A DNA stretch of 46,115 nt from Desulfuromonadales bacterium. Lineage in GTDB: Bacteria > Desulfobacterota > Desulfuromonadia > Desulfuromonadales > BM103. The stretch covers positions 1 through 46,115 of the forward strand of contig JAAXQF010000081.1 of the NCBI GenBank assembly GCA_012974435.1, written 5' to 3'. The number at the start of each line of letters is the position of its first letter. Position 1 is the stretch's first letter. The notes under the pieces were generated by a model. The model had not been told where the DNA came from. It ran no database searches and saw nothing but the letters and a program-made list of their open reading frames with translations. Positions 9,074 to 19,859 of this stretch are shown here, piece after piece. The translations under genes and the position numbers were made by a program.

Positions 9074-10392
9074 TTACTATCGCCGCCGGCATCATCATGC
9101 TGGGCATTCTTGTCTTTGTTCACGAACTTGGCCATTTCTGTGTCGCCAAGTTCTGTGGTGTCAAAGTCCTTAAGTTCTCACTCGGTTTTGGTCCTCGCCT
9201 GCTCTCACATCAATATGGTGAGACAGAATATATGATCTGCGCCATTCCCCTCGGCGGTTATGTGCAAATGCTTGGTGAGGGTGGAGGCGAGCAGGGCGAA
9301 GACGTCGAACTTACACCAGAAGAAGAACAACGCTCGTTCTCTAAAATTCCTTTATCAAGGCGTATGGCTATTGTGGCTGCCGGGCCGATTATGAACCTGG
9401 TTCTGCCCTTTATGATCTTGCCACTGGCCTATATGGTGGGGATTAACCTGCCGGCCTACCTGGAGGAACCACCCTGCGTTGGTTATGTTATCCCGGAATC
9501 AGACGCTGAAGACGCTGGTTTCCTGATTGGTGACTGCATTACTGCAATCAGTGGTCTGGGGATAGAAAGTTGGACAGATACCGGTCCGGCCCTGGTGAAT
9601 AGTGCCGGTGAGCCAATTGTCTTCACCTTTGAGCGTGATGGCCTCACTACCGAACTGACCGTCGATCCAGAAAATGGTGGCCTTGAAGGCCTGCAGTCGA
9701 TCGGTCTGCTGCCTGAACAAAAAGCCGTGATCGGAGGCTTGGCCCCAGCGATGCCAGCCCTTGATGCGGGCCTCGAAGAGGGCGACCTGATCCTCTCGGT
9801 TGGCGAGCGAGAGATCATCTCCTGGTATCAGCTCAAAGGCGCGATTCAGGAGACGGATGGTGAGCCCACAGCGGTTGTCGTTGAAAGAGATGGTGAGCAG
9901 CTCACTTTTCAGCTGGTGCCGAAAAAAACCGATGGTGTCGATAGCTTTCTGATCGGAGTGGCTCCTCAGCAGGAGACCCTTTTTAAACGCTTCTCTTTTG
10001 GAGATGCTGTGGCAGAAGGTGCCGAGCGTAGCCTGGAGTTGATTGAACTGACACTGGTCTTTATTCAAAAACTGTTTTCCGGACATGTTTCGACCAGTAA
10101 TATTGGCGGACCGATAACTGTTGTTCAGATCGCCGGACAGGCCGCACAAACAGATATCTCAAGCATCATCAGTGTTCTTGCTTTTTTAAGTATTCAGCTG
10201 GGGATTCTTAACCTTTTGCCGATACCGATCCTCGATGGTGGACATCTCTTCTTCTACTTCTTTGAATTGGTCTTCCGCAAGCCCATCTCGTTGCGCGCCA
10301 GGGAGTGGGCTCAACAGATTGGCCTGATTCTTCTGCTGTTGTTGATGGTGCTGGCTTTTTACAACGACATCGTACGGATGATAGGAAACTGA
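9070..10392 (+). CDS. rseP: RseP-type site-2 intramembrane zinc metalloprotease
   Basis: Cleaves anti-sigma factors and remnant signal peptides within the membrane. The first helix carries HELGH (His18, Glu19, His22) and the third metal ligand sits in ILDGGHLFFY near residue 390. Between them lie two PDZ-like domains at roughly residues 125-200 and 205-285. The GTG start at 9070 overlaps the dxr stop (GTGA). At 440 residues it is close to E. coli RseP (450). Four membrane segments are visible. Confidence 0.94.
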   Translation: MITIAAGIIMLGILVFVHELGHFCVAKFCGVKVLKFSLGFGPRLLSHQYGETEYMICAIPLGGYVQMLGEGGGEQGEDVELTPEEEQRSFSKIPLSRRMAIVAAGPIMNLVLPFMILPLAYMVGINLPAYLEEPPCVGYVIPESDAEDAGFLIGDCITAISGLGIESWTDTGPALVNSAGEPIVFTFERDGLTTELTVDPENGGLEGLQSIGLLPEQKAVIGGLAPAMPALDAGLEEGDLILSVGEREIISWYQLKGAIQETDGEPTAVVVERDGEQLTFQLVPKKTDGVDSFLIGVAPQQETLFKRFSFGDAVAEGAERSLELIELTLVFIQKLFSGHVSTSNIGGPITVVQIAGQAAQTDISSIISVLAFLSIQLGILNLLPIPILDGGHLFFYFFELVFRKPISLRAREWAQQIGLILLLLLMVLAFYNDIVRMIGN

Positions 10393-10393
10393 C

Positions 10394-11092
10394 TTGCCGC
10401 CAATTCTCCTGACAATTCAAACGGCCTCTCCTGCGGGAAGTGTTGCTTTAAGTGATGGTGAGCACCTGCTGGCAGAGTTCAGCCTGGATTCACGGAAAAC
10501 TCCAACGGAATGGCTTTTGGCAGCTATCGAAGACCTCCTCGCCAAGACGGGGCTGACCAAGGACTCCCTCGACGCTGTCGGTATCGTCCGTGGACCGGGA
10601 GCCTTTACCGGGCTACGTGTTGGTTTGGCGACAGCGAAAGGAATTGCCCTGGCGCTCGGCTGCCCTCTGGTGGGCGTATCGTCGCTACAATGCCTGGCCA
10701 TGCAGCTGCCTTTCACGCAAATGCCGGTCTGTGTCATGTTGGATGCACGCAAACAAGAGGTCTACAGCTGCCTTTACCAGTGGGAATCCGGTTTCCCTCG
10801 CGCTATCTCAGAAGAACAGGTGGTTAAACCTGAAAAGCTCCTTGCTGAAATAACAGGTGACACTTTGTTTGTCGGTAATGGTTCCCTCGTTTACCGGTCA
10901 CTGATTGTGCGACAGTTGGCTTCACGAGCACATTTTGCCCCTGACTTTTTGAACCTGCCGCGGGCGGGCGCTGCCGCCGTTCTTGCCCTCTCAGAATGGC
11001 AGGCTGGACGTACTTTTTCTCCGGATAAGATGATGCCTTCTTATCTTCGTCCTTCCGAAGCGGAAATTAATTTGGCTACGAAGAAAAAATAG
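10394..11092 (+). CDS. tsaB: tRNA threonylcarbamoyladenosine biosynthesis protein TsaB
   Basis: Member of the TsaBDE complex that makes the t6A37 modification in ANN-decoding tRNAs. The 232-residue protein has the inactive ASKHA-fold features of TsaB: ILLTIQTASPAGSVAL at the N-terminus and VRGPGAFTGLRVGLATAKG near residue 64. The likely start is TTG at 10394, one base after the rseP stop; no other start preserves the conserved N-terminal strand. It closes the uppS-cdsA-dxr-rseP group. Confidence 0.92.
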   Translation: MPPILLTIQTASPAGSVALSDGEHLLAEFSLDSRKTPTEWLLAAIEDLLAKTGLTKDSLDAVGIVRGPGAFTGLRVGLATAKGIALALGCPLVGVSSLQCLAMQLPFTQMPVCVMLDARKQEVYSCLYQWESGFPRAISEEQVVKPEKLLAEITGDTLFVGNGSLVYRSLIVRQLASRAHFAPDFLNLPRAGAAAVLALSEWQAGRTFSPDKMMPSYLRPSEAEINLATKKK

Positions 11093-11103
11093 AGGGATTC
11101 TAG

Positions 11104-11132
11104 TTGACAATCCCGCCATGCGTTAGTTATTT
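11104..11132 (+). promoter_or_regulatory. Candidate promoter for the DUF465 gene
   Basis: Consensus TTGACA, 17 bases, then TTATTT, about 45 bases upstream of the small gene that follows. This suggests it is transcribed separately from tsaB. Confidence 0.55.
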
Positions 11133-11178
11133 TTTAAAGACCAACCCTTTATTCCATCCATAGAATCAGGAGGTGCAC

Positions 11179-11400
11179 ATGCTAGAGAAGGACCAGGATT
11201 CGATCCAGCGTCTAAGTGAAGAAAATCCCCGTTTTCGCAAGCTGCACGAAGAACATCTTCTCTTTGAGAAACAACTGCAGGAATATGATGACAAGTCTTA
11301 CCTCTCCGATGAGGAAGATATTGAACGTAAGAAAATTCAGAAGTTGAAATTGGCAGGAAAAGACGAGATGGCGTTAATGGTCAAGGCTTCTCGTCAATAG
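11179..11400 (+). CDS. Small DUF465 (YdcH-like) protein
   Basis: A 73-residue, highly charged, helical protein beginning MLEKDQDSIQRLSEENPRF. The pattern of an acidic N-terminal helix, HLLFEKQLQ, and a C-terminal KKIQKLKLAGKDEM fits the DUF465/YdcH family, whose role is not established. The ATG at 11179 is preceded by AGGAGG. A GTG six bases earlier overlaps that Shine-Dalgarno and is rejected. It has its own promoter and terminator, so it looks monocistronic. Confidence 0.8.
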   Translation: MLEKDQDSIQRLSEENPRFRKLHEEHLLFEKQLQEYDDKSYLSDEEDIERKKIQKLKLAGKDEMALMVKASRQ

Positions 11401-11418
11401 CGAATAAATAGCTGAACA

Positions 11419-11452
11419 AAGCAGGGGTCAGATTCATTTCTGCCCCTGTTCT
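11419..11452 (+). terminator. Hairpin terminator after the DUF465 gene
   Basis: CAGGGG pairs with CCCCTG with further pairing inside, followed by TTCTATT. The U-run is poor, so efficiency is uncertain. Confidence 0.55.
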
Positions 11453-11516
11453 ATTATAAGGCCGGGCCACTTTTGCCATTTCGGGTAAGAGAGCGGTCCG
11501 GTTTTGCTTTTTGCCC

Positions 11517-11545
11517 TTTACCTCTCGTGCCTGCACGGGTATAAA
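11517..11545 (+). promoter_or_regulatory. Candidate ilvD promoter
   Basis: TTTACC, exactly 17 bases, then TATAAA, placing a start site about 50 bases before the ilvD ATG. I see no T-box or leader peptide here, unlike leuA. Confidence 0.6.
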
Positions 11546-11602
11546 TGCCGATACATTTGTCGAAGAATCGAACAGAGTTTGTTAACAGGAGAATCGAAGG
11601 AA

Positions 11603-13270
11603 ATGACTGAGAAACGCAGCAGTGCAATCACCCAGGGTTTTGAACGTACACCACACCGTGCATTGTTAAAAGGAACTGGTGTTCCACAAGAGCAAATGGA
11701 CAAACCCTTCATCGGGATCGCTTCTTCCTTTACCGATCTGATCCCTGGCCACACCGGCATGCGTGATCTCGAGCGTTTCATTGAGAAAGGTGTTCACACA
11801 GGTGGTGGTCATTCCTTTATTTTCGGTATTCCCGGTGTCTGTGACGGCATCGCCATGGGACACCGCGGTATGCACTATTCTCTGCCAACTCGAGAACTGA
11901 TTGCCGATATGGTTGAATCGGTTGCCGAGGCGCATCGCCTTGATGGTCTGGTCCTCCTGACCAACTGCGATAAAATCACTCCGGGGATGCTCATGGCTGC
12001 AGCGCGCCTGGATATCCCCTGCATCGTTGTAACCGCAGGACCGATGATGACCGGCTCCGGTCGTGAAGGACGTAAATTCTCTTTCGTCACCGACACCTTT
12101 GAAGCCATGGGTAAGTACAAAGCCGGTGTTATGGATGAACAGGAGTTGATGGCTTGTGAAGACAATGCCTGTCCGACCGCCGGTTCATGTCAGGGCCTCT
12201 TCACTGCTAATACCATGGCGATTCTCACGGAAACGCTCGGTATGAGTCTGGTGGGTTGTGGTACGGCTCTGGCTGTTTCTTCTTTGAAACGACGCATCGC
12301 TTTTGCCAGCGGAGAACGGATTGTCGATCTGGTACACCAGCAGATTACTCCGCGTCAAATTATGACCCGGGCGGCCTTTGAAAATGCCATTCGTGTTGAC
12401 CTTGCACTAGGCGGTTCCAGCAATACAGTACTGCACCTCTTGTCGATAGCTCGTGAAGCTGGAGTAGAATTGCCCCTGGAAGAGTTTGATCGCCTTGGTC
12501 GTGAAACCCCGCAGCTCGCATCAATGAACCCTGGCGGCAAACATTTCATGGAAGATCTCGACACCGCTGGCGGTGTCTCCGGGGTCCTTTACCAGTTACG
12601 TGACCTGATCAATGATAACCCGACCCTGACCGGGCCGACTGTCAAGGAAATCGTGGCGAGTGTTGCGACTGTGGATGAGGACGTGATTCAGCCAGTGAGT
12701 AACCCGGTGCGGGCAGAAGGTGGCCTCGCCATCCTCTTCGGTAACCTCGCGCCACTTGGTTCCGTCGTCAAACAGTCCGGCGTTTCTGAGCAGATGATGA
12801 ACTTCGAAGGCCGTGCCCGCTGTTTCGATTCGGAAGAGGGTGCTATGGAGGCCCTTATGGGTGGTCAGGTTGTTGCCGGTGATCTGGTGGTTATTCGTTA
12901 CGAGGGGCCCAAAGGTGGCCCAGGAATGAGGGAGATGCTTGCTCCGACTGCGACCTTGATGGGTCTCGGTCTGGGCGACAGTGTCGCACTGATCACCGAC
13001 GGTCGCTTTTCCGGTGGTACGCGGGGGCCCTGTATTGGCCATATCTCTCCCGAGGCTGCCGAGGGTGGACCGATTGCTCTGGTAGCAGACGGTGATCTGA
13101 TTCGACTCGATATCCCGAATCGCAAGTTGGAGCTTCTGGTCGACGACGATGAGCTTGCTCGTCGCAAAGAAGCCTGGATAGCTCCCGAGCCCAAGATCAA
13201 GACGGGCTGGCTGGCTCGTTACGCCAAGGTCGTGACCTCGGCTAACACCGGCGCTGTGTGCGAGGCTTAG
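11603..13270 (+). CDS. ilvD: Dihydroxy-acid dehydratase
   Basis: Iron-sulfur dehydratase turning dihydroxyisovalerate (or dihydroxy-methylvalerate) into the 2-keto acids for valine, leucine and isoleucine. The 555-residue protein carries the cluster cysteines in [26 protein letters not shown] and [12 protein letters not shown]. The start is ATG 11603 after GAAGGA, giving [20 protein letters not shown]; the upstream in-frame extension is not family-like. It heads the ilvD-ilvB-ilvN-ilvC run, with 117 bases to ilvB. Confidence 0.96.
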   Translation: MTEKRSSAITQGFERTPHRALLKGTGVPQEQMDKPFIGIASSFTDLIPGHTGMRDLERFIEKGVHTGGGHSFIFGIPGVCDGIAMGHRGMHYSLPTRELIADMVESVAEAHRLDGLVLLTNCDKITPGMLMAAARLDIPCIVVTAGPMMTGSGREGRKFSFVTDTFEAMGKYKAGVMDEQELMACEDNACPTAGSCQGLFTANTMAILTETLGMSLVGCGTALAVSSLKRRIAFASGERIVDLVHQQITPRQIMTRAAFENAIRVDLALGGSSNTVLHLLSIAREAGVELPLEEFDRLGRETPQLASMNPGGKHFMEDLDTAGGVSGVLYQLRDLINDNPTLTGPTVKEIVASVATVDEDVIQPVSNPVRAEGGLAILFGNLAPLGSVVKQSGVSEQMMNFEGRARCFDSEEGAMEALMGGQVVAGDLVVIRYEGPKGGPGMREMLAPTATLMGLGLGDSVALITDGRFSGGTRGPCIGHISPEAAEGGPIALVADGDLIRLDIPNRKLELLVDDDELARRKEAWIAPEPKIKTGWLARYAKVVTSANTGAVCEA

Positions 13271-13280
13271 GCGTAAAGAA

Positions 13281-13350
13281 ATTTTGAATGCTGGATTTTG
13301 AATTTTCAATTGATAAACAATTTGGAGTTTGAAATCCAAGATTTATAATT
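13281..13350. repeat. AT-rich inverted repeat between ilvD and ilvB
   Basis: GGATTTTGAATTTTCAATTG and, 8 bases on, CAATTTGGAGTTTGAAATCC are imperfect inverses, so the region can fold into a long A/T-rich hairpin. It may serve as a processing or partial termination site between ilvD and ilvB. Confidence 0.5.
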
Positions 13351-13387
13351 CGAGCCGCTACCGCGGTTCGTCTGAGGAGTTTATAAA

Positions 13388-15085
13388 GTGAAATTGACTG
13401 GTTCGAAAATTCTTCTGGAGAGCCTGATTCAGGAAGGCGTTGATACAGTTTTTGGCTATCCCGGTGGTACGGTCATTAATATTTATGATGACCTGATGGG
13501 GTCTTCCATCAAGCACATCCTGACTCGTCATGAACAAGCGGCCGTACACGCTGCCGATGGTTACGCGCGTGCGACCGGCAAGGTCGGTGTCGCCATTGCA
13601 ACCAGTGGCCCCGGGGCAACCAACACGATTACCGGAATTGCCAATGCTCATATGGATTCGATTCCAATGGTTGTCATTACCGGCCAGGTCCCAACCGGCC
13701 TGATTGGAAATGATGCCTTTCAGGAGGCTGATCTCGTCGGTATTACCCGGCCGATCACCAAGCATAACTATCTGGTCAAGGACATCAAAGATCTGGCCCG
13801 GATTATTAAACAGGCCTTTTATATTGCCCGAACTGGCCGACCCGGTCCTGTCGTGGTTGACCTGCCCAAGGATATTCAGATGGCTACGGCCAAGTTTGAG
13901 TATCCCGAGAAGGTTGAACTGCGTGGGTACAAGCCCACTTTTAGCGGTAATGTGCGCATGATCGAAAAAGCTGTCAAGATGATGCTCTCTGCCAAGAAAC
14001 CGGTGCTCTATGTCGGCGGCGGTGCAACTCTGACCGATTCCCACGCTGAACTGATGGAGCTGGCAGAAACGCTACAGATGCCAGTTACGACAACCCTGAT
14101 GGGTATGGCCAGCTTCCCGACGCGGCATCCCCTCTCATTGGGAATGCTCGGCATGCACGGCACCTATTACGCAAATATGGCCGTTACCGACTCTGATCTG
14201 TTGATTGCTCTTGGTGCACGTTTCGATGACCGCGTCACTGGAAAAATCGACACCTTCGCACCTCACGCCAAGATCATCCATGTGGATGTCGACCCGACGT
14301 CTATCAAGAAGAATGTCCGCGTCGATTTACCGATTGTCGGAGACTTGCGTGACGTTTTGAAGAAGATGAACAAGGCTATCGGTGAAAAGAAGGATGACGT
14401 CGCGAAAGCGAACGAAGCACACAAACCATGGCTTGAGGAAATTGCTGCCTGGCGTAAAGAGCACCCGATGTCCTATAAACCGTCGAAAACCGAAATCAAG
14501 CCTCAGTTCGTTATTGAGAAATTACGAGAACTGTCCAACGACGACGCCATTGTAACGACGGAAGTTGGCCAGCACCAGATGTGGACCGCTCAGTTCTTTG
14601 AGTTTACCCAGCCTCGCACTTTCCTTTCCTCAGGTGGTCTCGGCACCATGGGCTACGGCCTGCCGGCAGCACTCGGTGCTCAGGTTGCCTTCCCCAAGCG
14701 ACAGGTCATTGATGTTTCTGGTGACGGCTCTTTTCAGATGAACTCCCAGGAGCTGGCGACCCTGGTTCAATATCGGCTACCGGTGAAAATTGTCATTCTC
14801 AACAACAACTTCCTCGGCATGGTCCGTCAATGGCAGCAGCTCTTTTTCGATAAGCGCTACAGCCAGACCTGCATGGAACTTCCGATTGATTTCACCAAGC
14901 TCGCAGAAGCTTACGGAGCAGCTGGACTCAAGGCAACTAAGCCGGAAGAGGTTGAAGAGGTGATCAAGAAGGCCTTTGCCACTCCAGGGCCTGTGATCAT
15001 GGAATTCAAAATATCGCGTGAAGAAAACGTTATGCCGATGGTTCCTGCTGGTGCCGCGCTCAATGAAATGGTTCTCGCGTCCTGA
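13388..15085 (+). CDS. ilvB: Acetolactate synthase, large catalytic subunit
   Basis: ThDP enzyme condensing two pyruvates to acetolactate (or pyruvate plus 2-ketobutyrate to acetohydroxybutyrate). The 565-residue protein has the catalytic Glu in [19 protein letters not shown], the central FAD-binding region with [14 protein letters not shown], and the ThDP motif GDGSFQMN...ILNNNF near residues 445-478. The start is GTG 13388, ten bases after GAGGAG. It works with the regulatory subunit ilvN just downstream. Confidence 0.96.
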   Translation: MKLTGSKILLESLIQEGVDTVFGYPGGTVINIYDDLMGSSIKHILTRHEQAAVHAADGYARATGKVGVAIATSGPGATNTITGIANAHMDSIPMVVITGQVPTGLIGNDAFQEADLVGITRPITKHNYLVKDIKDLARIIKQAFYIARTGRPGPVVVDLPKDIQMATAKFEYPEKVELRGYKPTFSGNVRMIEKAVKMMLSAKKPVLYVGGGATLTDSHAELMELAETLQMPVTTTLMGMASFPTRHPLSLGMLGMHGTYYANMAVTDSDLLIALGARFDDRVTGKIDTFAPHAKIIHVDVDPTSIKKNVRVDLPIVGDLRDVLKKMNKAIGEKKDDVAKANEAHKPWLEEIAAWRKEHPMSYKPSKTEIKPQFVIEKLRELSNDDAIVTTEVGQHQMWTAQFFEFTQPRTFLSSGGLGTMGYGLPAALGAQVAFPKRQVIDVSGDGSFQMNSQELATLVQYRLPVKIVILNNNFLGMVRQWQQLFFDKRYSQTCMELPIDFTKLAEAYGAAGLKATKPEEVEEVIKKAFATPGPVIMEFKISREENVMPMVPAGAALNEMVLAS

Positions 15086-15123
15086 TAGGACGTGTTGCCA
15101 ATAGTTAGGAGAGGATAAAAGTT

Positions 15124-15618
15124 ATGAGACATACCATATCCGTACTGGTGGAGAATGAATTCGGCGTGTTGACACGTATCGCCGGTCTCTTCTCTGGCCG
15201 GGGATTCAATATTGAAAGCCTGTCGGTTGCTCCCACCCTTGATCCGACGCTTTCGCGCATGACCATCGTCACCAGTGGTGATGATCGGATTATTGAGCAG
15301 GTTAATAAACAGCTCAATAAACTGATCGATACGATCAAGATCATCGATTTTACAGGTGAGGATTTCATCGAGAGAGAGATGGCTCTGATCAAGGTTAACG
15401 CAGAGGATTCTACGCGCGCAGAGATATTGCGGATCTGCGATATCTTCCGCGGCAAGGTCGTTGATGTTACCCCCAAGTGCTACACAGTCGAAGTGACTGG
15501 TTCGCCGGTTAAGGTGAATGCCATTATCGACCTGCTGCGCCCTATGGGTATCAAGGAACTGGTGCGGTCCGGACCGGTTGTCCTTGGCCGTGGGCCCAAA
15601 GGATGGAAGGGGAACTGA
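15124..15618 (+). CDS. ilvN: Acetolactate synthase, small regulatory subunit
   Basis: Binds branched-chain amino acids (usually valine) and activates IlvB. The 164-residue protein has an N-terminal ACT domain (about 1-75; HTISVLVENEFGVLTRIAGL, RGFNIESLSV) and the IlvN C-terminal domain (about 80-160). Length is typical of the IlvH/IlvN single-ACT type, so feedback control is likely retained. ATG after GGAGAGG, 38 bases behind ilvB. Confidence 0.95.
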   Translation: MRHTISVLVENEFGVLTRIAGLFSGRGFNIESLSVAPTLDPTLSRMTIVTSGDDRIIEQVNKQLNKLIDTIKIIDFTGEDFIEREMALIKVNAEDSTRAEILRICDIFRGKVVDVTPKCYTVEVTGSPVKVNAIIDLLRPMGIKELVRSGPVVLGRGPKGWKGN

Positions 15619-15650
15619 CGGGAGCAGAGCCTGTTGTCGCTACATTTAAG

Positions 15651-15687
15651 GCGGGCCATGTCGGGATAAAAATCTGGCATGGCCCGC
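15651..15687 (+). terminator. Strong hairpin between ilvN and ilvC
   Basis: GCGGGCCATG pairs perfectly with CATGGCCCGC around a 17-base loop. There is no proper U-run, so it may be an mRNA-stabilising or pausing structure rather than a full terminator. Confidence 0.5.
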
Positions 15688-15720
15688 TCTGTCATGATAT
15701 ATAGTCGACATTTCATGGAA

Positions 15721-15755
15721 GCAGTCAGTTCATTGATTGTCCGACAGCCTCCTAG
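15721..15755 (-). repeat. Partial, degenerate CTAG-type inverted-repeat element (end fragment)
   Basis: GCAGTCAGTTCATT followed by GTCCGACAGCCTCCTAG matches the right end of the element at 19959-20035 with a few substitutions (its last 19 bases match the 24566-24733 right end at 16 positions). Only one end is present. A possible promoter for the following ilvC (TTGATT, 17 bases, TACATA) lies across it, so the fragment may now supply promoter sequence. Confidence 0.6.
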
Positions 15756-16794
<1,039 letters not shown>

Positions 16795-16796
<2 letters not shown>

Positions 16797-16982
16797 TTAG
16801 TTTTCGTCCGGAAACGGCCCTTTTCCGCAATCTCGGCGTCAATCTGCACATTTGATTGTGCGGCGTAAAGCACTACGCCTCCGCTCAAACGCTTGATTTC
16901 CTTGACCTTGCGAAAAATTGCTCGTTTCCAAATCGAAAACTACACTTGTGTCCATCTAGTGTTTCCGAATGGGCACTAATTA
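16795..16982. repeat. About 188-base element with inverted ends after ilvC
   Basis: The ends are imperfect inverses: TAATTAGTTTTCGTCCGGAAAC on the left (here written as TAATTAGT + CGGAAAC blocks separated by six variable bases) and GTTTCCG + ACTAATTA on the right. The left end begins within the ilvC stop codon. Inside is a hairpin (GCGGCGTA / TACGCCTCCGC). There is no reading frame. It resembles a small non-autonomous mobile repeat; only one copy occurs in this window. It fills most of the 247-base gap before psd. Confidence 0.5.
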
Positions 16983-17043
16983 ACTCAACCTGCAGTGGAG
17001 GCATGATGCCCCCGCTTAATTAATAAAAAGGCGTCATATACCC

Positions 17044-17691
17044 ATGAAAAATCAGCATCAGCCCGTGGCCGTTGAAGGTTATCCTTTTATCGGTCTGTTT
17101 GCCTTTTTCTCCCTCTTCTGCGCTGCAGTTGAATGGAATTGTCTGGCCACAATCAGTCTCGGCCTGACACTCTTCGCCATCTACTTTTTCCGCAATCCCG
17201 AGCGTTTTTCCAATGAGGAAGACAATGTCTTCGTCGCGCCGGCGGATGGTAAGATTATTTTCGTCGGTAAAGTCCCTGAAAACCGCTATTTTGGCGGTGA
17301 AGAGGTTACCAAGGTCAGCATTTTCATGAACGTGTTCAATGTTCATGTCAATCGTGTGCCGATCAACTGCAAAGTGATCGATCAGTTTTACAACCAGGGC
17401 CGTTTTTTCAACGCCTCTCTGGATAAGGCCAGCCTTGAAAACGAACAATCGGGCCTGCTTCTCGAAACAGAGTCCGGTCTGAAAGTCCTTTGCGTGCAGA
17501 TTGCCGGCTTGATTGCACGACGGATTGTTTCTTACCCAGAGAATGGCGACTCTCTGGAGCGTGGCCGTCGCTACGGCTTGATCCGCTTCGGTTCCAGAGT
17601 TGACCTGTATTTCCCCGAAGGTGTTGAGGTCTCTGCAAAGCTCGGCGACATAACCGTTGCTGGAGAAAGTGTGTTGGGACTCTTGAAGTGA
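17044..17691 (+). CDS. psd: Phosphatidylserine decarboxylase, short type
   Basis: Pyruvoyl enzyme converting phosphatidylserine to phosphatidylethanolamine at the inner membrane. The 215-residue proenzyme has an N-terminal hydrophobic segment (about 12-48), the PADGKI motif, FMNVFNVHVNR near residue 97, and the self-cleavage site Gly183-Ser184 in RFGSRVDLYFP, giving a small C-terminal alpha chain. Its stop codon overlaps the start of a broken pssA, so in this operon the enzyme that supplies its substrate is missing. Another pssA elsewhere in the genome would be required. Confidence 0.93.
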   Translation: MKNQHQPVAVEGYPFIGLFAFFSLFCAAVEWNCLATISLGLTLFAIYFFRNPERFSNEEDNVFVAPADGKIIFVGKVPENRYFGGEEVTKVSIFMNVFNVHVNRVPINCKVIDQFYNQGRFFNASLDKASLENEQSGLLLETESGLKVLCVQIAGLIARRIVSYPENGDSLERGRRYGLIRFGSRVDLYFPEGVEVSAKLGDITVAGESVLGLLK

Positions 17692-17771
17692 GTCGAGTAG
17701 GTGGTTCCTATGATCGCCGGGAAAACCTGAAGCGAGGCATTTACCTTCTGCCTAACCACGCCGAACACTAA
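17688..17771 (+). pseudogene. pssA: Truncated pssA remnant (CDP-diacylglycerol-serine phosphatidyltransferase)
   Basis: A GTG overlapping the psd stop (GTGA) opens a 27-codon frame, whose first 23 residues (MSRVGGSYDRRENLKRGIYL then LPN) look like the start of the PssA proteins that follow psd in Geobacter-type genomes, where the chain continues into LFTT and membrane helices. Here it changes abruptly to HAEH and stops at TAA 17769-17771. All catalytic CDP-alcohol phosphotransferase residues are absent. The overlap with psd and the position before leuA fit an internal or 3' deletion of the gene. Identification rests on a short stretch. Confidence 0.65.
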
Positions 17772-17823
17772 GCATGTCGAGCAGACTCAGAGGACACTTG
17801 AAACATAAAGATCATCTGATTTC

Positions 17824-17853
17824 TTGACAAGCTGCCAGCTTTTTGATTTATTA
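17824..17853 (+). promoter_or_regulatory. Candidate promoter for the leuA T-box transcript
   Basis: Consensus TTGACA at 17824-17829, with an AT-rich -10 candidate (TTTATT or TTATTA, 17 to 18 bases on). Start of transcription would fall just before the T-box Stem I. It lies soon after the broken end of pssA. Confidence 0.5.
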
Positions 17854-17877
17854 ATAGTACGTTTCACAAATGCATTG

Positions 17878-18118
17878 AAGAGGACGAGTAGGGTCTGACA
17901 CTGTTTCAGAGAGCCGGTGGTGCTGCGAACCGGTACAGATAATGACTTGAACTGACCTTGGAGCTGCGGACGTCAAAGGGCTTCACAATAAATAGCCTGA
18001 GTAATTTCCGTCGTGGGCCAGCGTAAATGGCTAATGAAGGGTTTCGTTGCGACGAGACCAAACAGGGTGGTACCGCGAAGCTTAGCTTTCGCCCCTGACC
18101 GGGGCGGGAGCTTTTTTA
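17878..18118 (+). promoter_or_regulatory. T-box riboswitch (leucine) upstream of leuA
   Basis: tRNA-sensing leader controlling leuA by attenuation. Stem I begins near GACGAGTA and carries the conserved GAGAGCCGGTGG...TGCGAACCGG block (17909-17933). The specifier loop reads GAA-CTG-ACC with CTG (17952-17954) as a Leu codon. The canonical T-box AGGGTGGTACCGCG lies at 18064-18077; its TGGT pairs with the ACCA end expected of tRNA-Leu. A terminator follows: a 12-pair stem at 18084-18095 / 18101-18112 with a T-run. Uncharged tRNA-Leu should favour the antiterminator and switch leuA on. The specifier was chosen by position relative to conserved flanks. Confidence 0.93.
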
Positions 18119-18310
18119 TTTTTTGCCTCAAACCTGCAGCCTTTAAGTAGAAGGTTGTAGGGCAACGTTAAATTCCTTGAAAGGGGGTGGTTCTGTGGAA
18201 TCTGACCTGGGTGACCTTATCCTGGTAGTTAGAGATTTAGAGATCATTGATGGTGGATTGGTAGAACCCGCCCCTGTGAGCGATTAGACGAACATTTAGA
18301 GGAGTCAGTT

Positions 18311-19849
18311 ATGAGTAAGAATAAGACGATTAAAATTTTTGATACGACCTTGCGTGATGGAGAGCAATCACCTGGCGCAAGTATGAACATCGAAGAAAAG
18401 TTGCGCATCGCCAGCCAGCTTGAGAAGCTCAACGTCGATGTCATAGAAGCGGGTTTCCCGATCGCTTCCGATGGTGATTTCGAGGCGGTCAAAAAGATCG
18501 CCAAGACGATCAAGGGTCCTGAAATTGCGGGTCTCTGCCGCGCCAGCATCAAGGACATCGACCGCGCCTGGGATGCTTTGAAGTATGCTGGCGATCGAGG
18601 TCGTATCCATACTTTTATCGCGACTTCAGATATTCATATGGAGCGCAAGCTGCAAATGGCGCCTGGCAAGGTCCTTGAGACGGCTTTAAACGCGGTTAAA
18701 CACGCGGTATCTTATACCCCCAACGTCGAGTTCTCCTGCGAGGACGCGGTTCGCACTCGCTTGCCATTCCTGGCCGAGATGGTTGAAGCCGTCATCGATG
18801 CGGGAGCGACCACGGTTAATATCCCTGACACCGTCGGTTATTCGATTCCTTTTGAGTATTTCAATATCATCAAGTATTTGAAGGACAATGTGCCGAATAT
18901 CGAGAAGGCTGTCATCTCCGTCCATTGCCATAACGATCTCGGCTTGGCGGTTGCCAATTCGTTGGCCGCGATCCAGGCGGGAGCGGGCCAGGTGGAGTGT
19001 ACTATCAACGGAATTGGTGAGCGTGCCGGCAACTGCTCTCTAGAAGAAGTTGTTATGGCCTTACGGACCCGTAAAGACATTATGCCGTATGAGAATAATA
19101 TCAACACGGAACATATCTATGCAGCCAGCCGCTTGCTCTCAACGGTCACCGGCATTGCCGTGCAGCCGAACAAAGCCATCGTAGGCGCCAATGCTTTTGC
19201 TCACGAAGCCGGTATTCATCAGCATGGTGTTTTGATGGACAAGGAAACCTACGAGATCATGACGCCGGAGTCGATCGGGCTCAATGCCAACAAGCTTGTT
19301 CTTGGTAAGCATTCAGGTCGTCACGCTTTTATCGCTCGCCTTAACGAACTTGGTTACGATTTGCCCAAGGAAGATATCGAGAAGGCCTTCGTTCGCTTCA
19401 AAGCTTTGGCGGACAAGAAGAAAGAAATCTTTGACGAAGATCTCGATGCCATCGTCGCCGATGAAATTATCCGGGTTCCCGAGATTGTCAGGCTTGTGCA
19501 GATGAATGTCTCTTCCGGTTCTTTTGCAGCGCCTACTGCGACTGTTGAGCTCGATGTCAAAGGCAAGCTGAAGAAAGCGGCCGTCATGGGGGATGGCCCT
19601 GTCGATGCGACATTTAAAGCGATTAAAAAGTTGACCGGCCTGAAGCCTTATCTGGTGAATTATTCCGTCGGTTCAATAACGGGTGGTACCGACGCGTTGG
19701 GCGAGTGTACCGTGAGGCTAGAACACGAAGGCCACGAGGTCTTGGGACAGGGCTCGCACTCAGATATCATTGTTGCCAGCGCCAAGGCATACATCAACGC
19801 ACTCAACAAAGCTTTGGATGTTGCTCAGCGCACCAAGGTGGAAATTTAG
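18311..19849 (+). CDS. leuA: 2-isopropylmalate synthase
   Basis: Commits 2-ketoisovalerate to leucine by condensation with acetyl-CoA. The 512-residue protein has [12 protein letters not shown] at residues 10-21, the metal-binding HCHND in the TIM barrel (near residue 203), NGIGERAGN, and a C-terminal LeuA allosteric domain (about 385-505) for leucine feedback. It starts at ATG after GAGGAG. The T-box ending at 18118 leaves 192 bases before the start, in which I see no other gene. The same fold includes citramalate and homocitrate synthases, but the leucine T-box and the leuCD neighbours favour LeuA. Confidence 0.94.
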   Translation: MSKNKTIKIFDTTLRDGEQSPGASMNIEEKLRIASQLEKLNVDVIEAGFPIASDGDFEAVKKIAKTIKGPEIAGLCRASIKDIDRAWDALKYAGDRGRIHTFIATSDIHMERKLQMAPGKVLETALNAVKHAVSYTPNVEFSCEDAVRTRLPFLAEMVEAVIDAGATTVNIPDTVGYSIPFEYFNIIKYLKDNVPNIEKAVISVHCHNDLGLAVANSLAAIQAGAGQVECTINGIGERAGNCSLEEVVMALRTRKDIMPYENNINTEHIYAASRLLSTVTGIAVQPNKAIVGANAFAHEAGIHQHGVLMDKETYEIMTPESIGLNANKLVLGKHSGRHAFIARLNELGYDLPKEDIEKAFVRFKALADKKKEIFDEDLDAIVADEIIRVPEIVRLVQMNVSSGSFAAPTATVELDVKGKLKKAAVMGDGPVDATFKAIKKLTGLKPYLVNYSVGSITGGTDALGECTVRLEHEGHEVLGQGSHSDIIVASAKAYINALNKALDVAQRTKVEI

Positions 19850-19859
19850 ATCGTTTCAG

